DNA from: Pseudomonadota bacterium
GTDB taxonomy: Bacteria; Pseudomonadota; Gammaproteobacteria; Steroidobacterales; Steroidobacteraceae
DNA length: 29,423 nt
Direction: 5' to 3'
Assembly: GCA_023391335.1 (NCBI GenBank)
Contig: JAEWBG010000036.1
Coordinates: 1-29,423, forward strand
The translations under genes were made by a program, and so were the position numbers. Below, one piece after another: positions 24,018-29,423 of this stretch (the first letter of the stretch is position 1; every line of letters begins with the position of its first letter). A model generated the notes under the pieces. It was not told where the DNA came from. It searched no databases and saw nothing but the letters and a program-made list of their open reading frames with translations.

Positions 24018-24051
24018 AAGAGAGGCGATCGTTCGATCGCCTCTCTTGTTT
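24018..24051 (+). terminator. Hairpin terminator after rpsU
   Basis: A 12-14 bp stem AAGAGAGGCGAT/ATCGCCTCTCTT starts 9 bases after the rpsU stop and is followed by GTTT. Its position matches the internal terminator between rpsU and dnaG in Escherichia coli, which lowers expression of the later genes. Confidence 0.7.
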
Positions 24052-24056
24052 CCCAG

Positions 24057-24077
24057 CAGAACGAGTTCTTCGTTCTG
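24057..24077. promoter_or_regulatory. Second hairpin between rpsU and yqeY
   Basis: An 8-bp stem CAGAACGA/TCGTTCTG with a 5-base loop, 6 bases after the first hairpin and 26 bases before the yqeY start. Function unknown; possibly RNA processing. Confidence 0.45.
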
Positions 24078-24103
24078 CCTCTTCCGAAGAATCGAGTCAC
24101 GCC

Positions 24104-24550
24104 ATGTCCCTGAAAGAACGCATCATGGAAGACATGAAGGCCGCTATGCGCGCCAAAGATAGCGAGCGACTCGGCACGATTCGCATGATCACCTCGGCGA
24201 TCAAGCAGCGCGAAGTCGACGAGCGCATCACGCTCGATGACACCCAAGTGCTCGCCGTCATCGAGAAGATGATCAAGACCCGCAAAGAATCCATCGTGCA
24301 GTTCCAAGGCGGCGGTCGCGATGACCTCGTCGCCAAGGAAACGAAGGAAGTCGAGCTGCTGCAGTCCTATATGCCAGCCCAGCTTTCGGAAGCCGAACTC
24401 GACGCCATCATCACCGATGCCATCACTCAATCCGGCGCCGCTTCGATCAAAGACATGGGCAAAGCCATGGCGATCGTGAAGCAGAAGGCGCAAGGCCGGG
24501 CGGATATGGGAATGGTGAGCAATAAGCTCAAAGCCAAGCTCGGGGCCTGA
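24104..24550 (+). CDS. yqeY: YqeY/GatB-domain protein
   Basis: The 148-residue protein starts MSLKERIMEDMKAAMRAKDS and contains LRMIxSAIKQREVDER-like, FQGGGRDDLVAKETKEVELLQSYMP and MGKAMAIVKQKAQGRADMGMVSNKLKAKL: the YqeY family, which is related to the C-terminal tRNA-binding tail of GatB (Asp/Glu-tRNA amidotransferase). It is a common companion of rpsU and dnaG in many bacteria; its precise role is not settled. ATG 24104 is the family start. It is preceded by two hairpins after rpsU and followed by a 294-base repeat region before dnaG. Confidence 0.93.
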   Translation: MSLKERIMEDMKAAMRAKDSERLGTIRMITSAIKQREVDERITLDDTQVLAVIEKMIKTRKESIVQFQGGGRDDLVAKETKEVELLQSYMPAQLSEAELDAIITDAITQSGAASIKDMGKAMAIVKQKAQGRADMGMVSNKLKAKLGA

Positions 24551-24554
24551 ACTT

Positions 24555-24750
24555 CCACGACGGACCCTTCGGGTCAGGAAGGCCATTGGCAGGAAGGACC
24601 GTTGGTCATGAAGGCCTAACGGCAGGACAGAGGCGGAACGGCGTCTGATCTGATCCACACGACTTCCAACTCTTGTCTTACTTCTGACCTGCCGCAGGCC
24701 TTCCTGCCGCAAAGCGGCCTACCTGCAATTGCCCTCATGCCGCTAGGCCG
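24555..24750. repeat. GGCAGGAAGGAC repeat block (copy 3 of 3)
   Basis: TCAGGAAGGCC, GGCAGGAAGGACC, TCATGAAGGCC and GGCAGGACAG on one side are mirrored by GACCTGCCGCAGGCCTTCC and TGCCGCAAAGCGG on the other, forming imperfect inverted arms. No gene is visible between yqeY and dnaG. Confidence 0.7.
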
Positions 24751-24813
24751 TCATGTCGAATGGCGCTTGCCATGCGGCAATCCGCCTTAATATCGCCACC
24801 TCGCCCTTTCTTC

Positions 24814-24834
24814 CTAACCGCTAACCGCTAACCG
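24814..24834. repeat. (CTAACCG)3 heptamer upstream of dnaG
   Basis: Three exact adjacent heptamers ending 10 bases before the dnaG ATG. They occupy the place where a Shine-Dalgarno sequence would lie. Confidence 0.9.
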
Positions 24835-24844
24835 CTTCGCGTTC

Positions 24845-26629
24845 ATGTCCGGCCGCATTCCCCAATACTTCATCGACGAACTGATCGCGCGCGCCGACAT
24901 CGTGGAAGTCATCGGCAGTCGCGTGACGCTGAAGAAGCACGGGAAGGAATTCAAAGCGTGCTGTCCGTTTCATGGCGAGAAAACGCCGTCTTTCACGGTC
25001 GTTCCTGACAAGCAGTTCTATCACTGCTTCGGTTGTGGAGCGCATGGGACGGCGGTCGGGTTCTTGATGGAGCACGATCACTTGAGCTTCGTCGAGGCCG
25101 TCGAAGAGCTCGCAGAACGTGCGGGCCTCGAAGTGCCGCGAGAGGAGCAGCCTGGCGCCAAGCCACCGCCGACAGAAGGTTTGTTCTCGACGCTGGAAAA
25201 AGCGGCCGAACTGTATCGGCGCGGCCTGCAGCATTCGGATCGGGCTCGCGACTACTTCAAAAAGCGCGGTCTAACGGGCGAAACGGCGGCGAAATTCGGC
25301 CTCGGCTACGCTCCCGATGCGTGGGATGCGGTGTTGAAAGCGCTCGGCAGCACTGAAGGCGATCGCTTGCGACTGCTGCAAGTCGGGCTCGTCATCGAAC
25401 GGGAACGCAAGCCCGGCACCGATCCGGGCTACTACGATCGATTCCGCGATCGTGTGATGTTCCCGATCCGCGATGCTCGCGGCAGGACCTTGGGATTCGG
25501 CGGTCGAGTTCTCGACAAAGGCGAACCCAAATACCTGAATTCGCCTGAAACCGAGCTCTTCCACAAAGGACGCGAGCTCTATGGGCTGTTCGAGGCGCGG
25601 CAGGCCTCGCGCACATTGACGCGCCTGTTGGTCGTCGAAGGCTACATGGACGTGGTGCGTCTGCATCAGGCCGGGATCACGTATGCGGTCGCGACACTCG
25701 GTACCGCGACTACGCCCGAGCATTTGTCGCGCATTTTCCGCATCTGCAATGAGGTCGTCTTTTGCTTCGACGGCGATCGCGCCGGCCGGGCGGCTGCATG
25801 GAGGGCGCTCGAGAATTCTCTCAGCCAGGTTCGGGAGGGGCGCCAGATTCGGTTTCTATTCCTGCCCGATGGGCACGACCCGGATTCGCTCGTGGGCGAG
25901 GAAGGCAAGAACGCATTCGAAGCTCGCATCGCCCAAGCCCTGCCGCTTTCCGAGTACTTCCTCAAGCACTTGACCGCCCAAGTAGACATCTCAACGGTCG
26001 ACGGTCGCGCGCAGCTCGGGGAGACAGCCCGGCCGCTGCTCGAGCGCATCCAGCCGGGGATTTATCGCGATCTACTGACCGACGAGGTCGCGAAAGTGGT
26101 GCGCATCGACCCCAAACGGCTCAATACGAAGGGAGCCGCGGACGCTGCAAGCCAGTCGCAAACACCCCAACGTCAGCATCGCCCAGCCGTCCATTCGAGC
26201 CCAGCCTCGGGCCGGCGCAACCTGGTCCGTCAGTCGATTCATATCTTGGTGCACTACCCGCAAATTGCCGACAAAATCGGCGATATGTCAGGTATCGAGA
26301 CCTCTACGCGACCGGGCGTTCCATTGCTTGTTGAACTCCTGAATTCACTGCAGGAATCGCCGTGTCCGTCGACCGGTGCGCTGCTTGAACGATGGCGGGA
26401 TCGCCCCGATGTAGAGCACCTGTCGAAGCTGGCGCGATTGGAGTGCTACATCCCTAACGCCCAGGGCGCCTTGCACGAATTGCGCGATGCGCTCGGGCAT
26501 TTGCGCGAAGAGGGAGCTTTGGTGCGACGCGAGCAGTTATTGGCTAAGCACAGCCGCGAAGGACTCGATGAGGCCGAAAAGCTCGAATTGCAGGCACTGT
26601 TGCGAGGCGGGCGTCCGGCCGCACCGTAG
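24845..26629 (+). CDS. dnaG: DNA primase
   Basis: The 594-residue primase has an N-terminal CHC2-type zinc ribbon, KACCPFHGEKTPSF... HCFGCGAHG (residues about 38-64), the RNA-polymerase core with FGGRVLDKGEPKYLNSPET, and a TOPRIM domain with LLVVEGYMDVV and FCFDGDRAGRAAAWRAL (acidic metal ligands). The C-terminal third is the DnaB-binding region, ending GRPAAP. It makes RNA primers at the replication fork. Unusually, no Shine-Dalgarno motif precedes ATG 24845; the upstream sequence is a triplicated heptamer. This fits low primase production, which in other bacteria is also achieved by weak translation. Confidence 0.96.
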   Translation: MSGRIPQYFIDELIARADIVEVIGSRVTLKKHGKEFKACCPFHGEKTPSFTVVPDKQFYHCFGCGAHGTAVGFLMEHDHLSFVEAVEELAERAGLEVPREEQPGAKPPPTEGLFSTLEKAAELYRRGLQHSDRARDYFKKRGLTGETAAKFGLGYAPDAWDAVLKALGSTEGDRLRLLQVGLVIERERKPGTDPGYYDRFRDRVMFPIRDARGRTLGFGGRVLDKGEPKYLNSPETELFHKGRELYGLFEARQASRTLTRLLVVEGYMDVVRLHQAGITYAVATLGTATTPEHLSRIFRICNEVVFCFDGDRAGRAAAWRALENSLSQVREGRQIRFLFLPDGHDPDSLVGEEGKNAFEARIAQALPLSEYFLKHLTAQVDISTVDGRAQLGETARPLLERIQPGIYRDLLTDEVAKVVRIDPKRLNTKGAADAASQSQTPQRQHRPAVHSSPASGRRNLVRQSIHILVHYPQIADKIGDMSGIETSTRPGVPLLVELLNSLQESPCPSTGALLERWRDRPDVEHLSKLARLECYIPNAQGALHELRDALGHLREEGALVRREQLLAKHSREGLDEAEKLELQALLRGGRPAAP

Positions 26630-26934
26630 CTCCGATTCGGGGTTCGCCTGCGACACTGAACCGCCTTCGAAGCGTTCTCACACAGCGGGCCCGAACGTGG
26701 GCCGGGGCGAGGCCCAGATCGCACCCGAGATCGCATCTAGGTTGCGCAAGTGATCTGGCTGTTTTGACTTAATTTCTAGGCTTTGCCGCCGATGTTTGGC
26801 ACTAGGGCGCGGCATTGCTGGTCCAAGCGCCAACGATGGCGTTGGACCGAACTTGTCCCTAGCGCGGCTGGGAATGCCCGCGTAAACTGCGCGGTCTTTT
26901 TAGCCCCGCACTGTAAACCCCTGAGGGCAGCACT
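26630..26934 (+). promoter_or_regulatory. dnaG-rpoD spacer with a nested palindrome
   Basis: The 305-base spacer contains no gene. An outer stem CTAGGG (26802-26807)/CCCTAG (26857-26862) encloses an inner hairpin GGTCCAAGCGCCA/TGGCGTTGGACC with a bulged G and 4-base loop (26820-26848). CGCGGC follows each outer arm as a direct repeat. It may be a REP-like element or an RNA structure in the rpoD leader. Confidence 0.5.
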
Positions 26935-28818
26935 TTGAGCAAGACCTTGGCAGTAAAGAAGGAAACGGCGCAGATCGCCGATGAGCGTCAGTCACAACTG
27001 AAGCTTTTGATCGCCCGTGGCAAGGAACAGGGCTTCCTCACCTATGTCGAGGTGAATGACCATCTGCCGAGCGAAATCGTCGATCCGGAGCAGATCGAAG
27101 ATATCGTCAACATGATTAACGACATGGGCATCCCGGTGTACGAGAAGGCGCCGGAAAACGAAGCCCTGCCGTTGAACGAACCCGTTGTCGTCGACGAAGA
27201 AGCCGCCGAAGAAGCCGCGGCTGCGCTGGCGACTGTCGATGCCGAGTTCGGCCGCACGACCGATCCGGTCCGTATGTACATGCGCGAGATGGGCACGGTC
27301 GAGCTGCTCACACGCGAAGGCGAAATCCGTATCGCCAAGCGCATCGAGGAAGGCCTCGACGCTGTTCGTACCGCCCTTGCGAACTATCCCCTGACGTACA
27401 CCTTCATGCTCAATCAGTACGAGCAGGTGAAGGCTGGCCAGGGTCGCTTGGTGGACATCATCGTCGGCTTCATCGATCCCAATGCGCCGGACGAAATCGC
27501 CGCTCCCGTGAATCCGAAGCTGGCCGCTGCGGCTCCTGCTGAGGAATCCGAAGAGGAAGAGGAAGGCGAAGGCGGCTCCGATGAGGAAGAGACGCTGGAG
27601 ACTGGTCCGGATCCGGAAGAGGCCGCACGTCGCTTTGCTTCGATCCAAAAGCTGCACCAGCAAGTATTGAAGTGCCTTGAAGAGAAAGGCCTTGCCGATC
27701 CGAAGACGCAGAAACTGCGCAAGAAGGTCGCGCAAGAGTTCATGGAATTGAAGCTCTCGCCGAAGATGTTCGATGCGCTGATCCTGCAGCTGCGCGAACA
27801 CGTCGCCGAGATCCGTAACCTCGAAAAGTCGGTGATGATGCTCTGCGTGCGCGATGCCGGCATGCCGCGCAAGGACTTCATCTCCACGTTCCCGAAGAAC
27901 GAAACCAACATCAAGTGGTTGGACAAGCACATCCGCGCGAAGCGTAAGCACTCCGCTGCGCTGGCTCGCCTGCGCGAGGACATCGAGAAGCAGCAGAGCA
28001 AACTGCAGCAGCTCGAGCAGCGCGTGCACATGGAAATCGCGGACGTTAAGGAGATCAACCGCGAAGTCGCCGTCGGCGAAGCCAAGGCTCGCCGCGCCAA
28101 GAAGGAAATGGTGGAAGCGAACTTGCGCTTGGTGATCTCGATTGCGAAGAAGTACACGAACCGCGGTTTGCAGTTCTTGGATCTGATTCAGGAAGGCAAC
28201 ATCGGCTTGATGAAGGCGGTCGACAAGTTCGAATACCGCCGCGGCTACAAGTTCTCCACGTACGCCACGTGGTGGATTCGTCAGGCCATCACGCGTTCGA
28301 TCGCCGATCAGGCTCGCACCATTCGTATTCCGGTGCACATGATCGAAACGATCAACAAGCTGAATCGCATTTCGCGCCAGATGCTGCAGGAAATGGGTCG
28401 CGAACCCACGCCGGAAGAGTTGGCGGTGCGCATGGAAATGCCGGAAGACAAAGTTCGTCGCGTGCTCAAGATCGCGAAGGAACCGATCTCGATGGAAACT
28501 CCGATCGGCGACGACGAGGATTCGCATCTTGGCGATTTCATCGAGGACACCTCGGTGGATTCCCCAATCGATTCCGCGACCATGGAGTCGCTGCGCGAAA
28601 CCACCCACAGCGTTCTCGCGGGTCTCACGCCTCGGGAAGCGAAAGTGCTCCGCATGCGCTTCGGCATCGACATGAACACGGACCACACTTTGGAAGAAGT
28701 GGGTAAGCAGTTCGACGTCACGCGCGAGCGTATTCGTCAGATCGAAGCGAAGGCACTGCGTAAGCTCCGTCATCCGAGCCGCAGCGAACAACTGCGCAGC
28801 TTCTTGATGGACGACTAA
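26935..28818 (+). CDS. rpoD: RNA polymerase primary sigma factor RpoD
   Basis: The 627-residue protein has all sigma-70 regions: 1.1 (LIARGKEQGFLTYVEVNDHL, about 26-45), 1.2 (DPVRMYMREMGTVELLTREGE, about 110-130), the acidic non-conserved region (an EESEEEEEGEG run near 203-215), region 2 with NLRLVISIAKKY, DLIQEGNIGLMKAV and the -10-melting YKFSTYATWWIRQAI, region 3, and region 4 with VTRERIRQIEAKALRKLRHP for the -35. It directs housekeeping promoters. The start codon is TTG (26935), preceded by GAGGG 6 bases before; no ATG gives the family N-terminus. A terminator follows at 28841. Confidence 0.97.
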   Translation: MSKTLAVKKETAQIADERQSQLKLLIARGKEQGFLTYVEVNDHLPSEIVDPEQIEDIVNMINDMGIPVYEKAPENEALPLNEPVVVDEEAAEEAAAALATVDAEFGRTTDPVRMYMREMGTVELLTREGEIRIAKRIEEGLDAVRTALANYPLTYTFMLNQYEQVKAGQGRLVDIIVGFIDPNAPDEIAAPVNPKLAAAAPAEESEEEEEGEGGSDEEETLETGPDPEEAARRFASIQKLHQQVLKCLEEKGLADPKTQKLRKKVAQEFMELKLSPKMFDALILQLREHVAEIRNLEKSVMMLCVRDAGMPRKDFISTFPKNETNIKWLDKHIRAKRKHSAALARLREDIEKQQSKLQQLEQRVHMEIADVKEINREVAVGEAKARRAKKEMVEANLRLVISIAKKYTNRGLQFLDLIQEGNIGLMKAVDKFEYRRGYKFSTYATWWIRQAITRSIADQARTIRIPVHMIETINKLNRISRQMLQEMGREPTPEELAVRMEMPEDKVRRVLKIAKEPISMETPIGDDEDSHLGDFIEDTSVDSPIDSATMESLRETTHSVLAGLTPREAKVLRMRFGIDMNTDHTLEEVGKQFDVTRERIRQIEAKALRKLRHPSRSEQLRSFLMDD

Positions 28819-28840
28819 CCGAAAGATTGTTGCGATCGCG

Positions 28841-28875
28841 AAAAAGCCGGCACTGGTTGCCGGCTTTTTTGTTTT
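28841..28875. terminator. Terminator after rpoD
   Basis: A 12-bp stem AAAAAGCCGGCA/TGCCGGCTTTTT with a 5-base loop, then T-rich sequence; the A-run on the other side makes it potentially bidirectional. Confidence 0.93.
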
Positions 28876-29018
28876 TGGGTCCTGCGCTTTTTTCGTTTGC
28901 GCCTGCCGATTTTGCGTGGATTTCTCCGATGCCCGTTCAGCCACTGTTTAGGGAGGAACTCGCGCAGGTATAACGCGTTCTCAGGACAAAGGACGAGGTA
29001 ATTTTTCGGGAGCCAATC

Positions 29019-29102
29019 GTGGGAGTTTTTTTCTACTTCGTACTGTTCATCCTGGCCTGCGGCTTCGGTTGGTGGGCGAAGGGTGCTGAGCGCGAGAAAT
29101 AG
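29019..29102 (+). CDS. Small membrane-protein ORF (27 residues)
   Basis: A frame starting GTG at 29019 encodes MGVFFYFVLFILACGFGWWA plus KGAEREK and ends with TAG at 29102. Residues 3-20 form a single hydrophobic segment followed by a positively and negatively charged tail. A strong GGGAG lies 6 bases before the GTG, unusually good for a chance frame. It sits alone between the rpoD terminator and the convergent YcaQ-type gene. The function is unknown; expression is not proven. Confidence 0.5.
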   Translation: MGVFFYFVLFILACGFGWWAKGAEREK

Positions 29103-29116
29103 TACTGCTGAGCGAC

Positions 29117-29423
29117 TCACGCGCTTTTGGCGCGAGCACGCGCCACATTGCGGCGCTGGGCCGTGAGCGCGCGCATCAACTCTCCTCTACGCGATTGCAC
29201 GCGCACCTCTTCGAGATCGAGCCACTTCGCAAGATCATTCAGTGCCTGCTGAAGATCGGGCAAGACCTTGTCGATGTCTGCGGACGGTTCGAGCGAGCCG
29301 CCACGCACTTCTAGCGCGCTTTCAGAGCGATTGGACTTCAGATCGACGCGACCGACGATCTCGCCATTGAGCAGAAACGGCAGCACGTAATACCCGTGCT
29401 TACGCTTGTGCGCGGGCGTGTAG
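29117..29423 (-). CDS. YcaQ-family DNA glycosylase-like protein, C-terminal part
   Basis: The frame runs off the right edge of the window; about 101 residues are visible. The segment HGYYVLPFLLNGEIVGRVDLKSNR, followed by a long C-terminal helix region ending ARARAKSA, is characteristic of the YcaQ family of winged-helix proteins (crosslink-repair DNA glycosylases). Family members remove alkylated or interstrand-crosslinked bases. The N-terminal catalytic part is outside the window, so activity cannot be judged. Its 3' end converges on the small ORF at 29019-29102. Confidence 0.8.
   Translation of the reverse strand, partial: YTPAHKRKHGYYVLPFLLNGEIVGRVDLKSNRSESALEVRGGSLEPSADIDKVLPDLQQALNDLAKWLDLEEVRVQSRRGELMRALTAQRRNVARARAKSA

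Noticed and set aside
26992..28944. Open frame of 650 codons on the minus strand
   Set aside because: Exactly antisense to rpoD; its residues are complements of sigma-factor codons and there is no family resemblance. High GC and codon bias keep the frame open.

Overview
The window looks like a chromosomal segment of a gammaproteobacterium (GC-rich; Steroidobacter/Nevskia/Xanthomonad-like relatives are a guess). The main clues are the macromolecular-synthesis cluster rpsU-yqeY-dnaG-rpoD, the divergent tsaD-folB-folK group, a split class II ribonucleotide reductase (nrdJa/nrdJb) of the Pseudomonas type, a DegQ-type protease and a gammaproteobacterial-style cca. No taxonomic search was possible.

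Layout. 1-1105: the end of an IS21-like element (four 23-bp terminal repeats) abuts a gene that has lost its 5' end. 1393-3009: minus-strand genes for an ArsC-family reductase, a GrpB/UPF0157 protein and a secreted protein of unknown function. 3010-7072: an accessory-looking stretch with a (TG)13 microsatellite, an OLD-family ATPase/TOPRIM nuclease gene split in two by a frameshift, a strong terminator, and an ImmA/IrrE-type metallopeptidase directly behind nrdJb. 7083-10407: the nrdJa-nrdJb operon, with a recognisable promoter, an NrdR box, a hairpin-rich leader and an inserted repeat block between the two genes. 10743-13829: small heat-shock protein, DegQ-like protease and a lipoprotein with an aminopeptidase-type zinc motif. 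14290-18457: two paralogous secreted FG-GAP-like proteins on either side of cca. Both have the same hairpin leader, and the second carries a 7-bp triplicate that puts its best start codon out of frame. 18458-19554: about 1.1 kb of intergenic CTCCGTG-type repeats. 19555-23642: midA-like methyltransferase, pteridine reductase (folM-like), folK, folB and tsaD. 23658-28875: rpsU (behind a promoter-terminator leader), yqeY, dnaG and rpoD. 28876-29423: a very short membrane-protein ORF and the C-terminal part of a YcaQ-family protein.

How it fits together. Most genes are housekeeping: deoxynucleotide supply, folate synthesis, tRNA maturation (cca, tsaD), primase and the main sigma factor. The unusual material is (i) several intergenic repeat families, many with an exact 7-bp period but different heptamers, (ii) the paired leaders and heptamer-controlled frame of the FG-GAP paralogues, (iii) the broken OLD nuclease next to an ImmA-like protease, and (iv) the structured regulatory leaders of nrdJa and rpsU. 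All functional statements come from reading the sequence; nothing was searched against a database.
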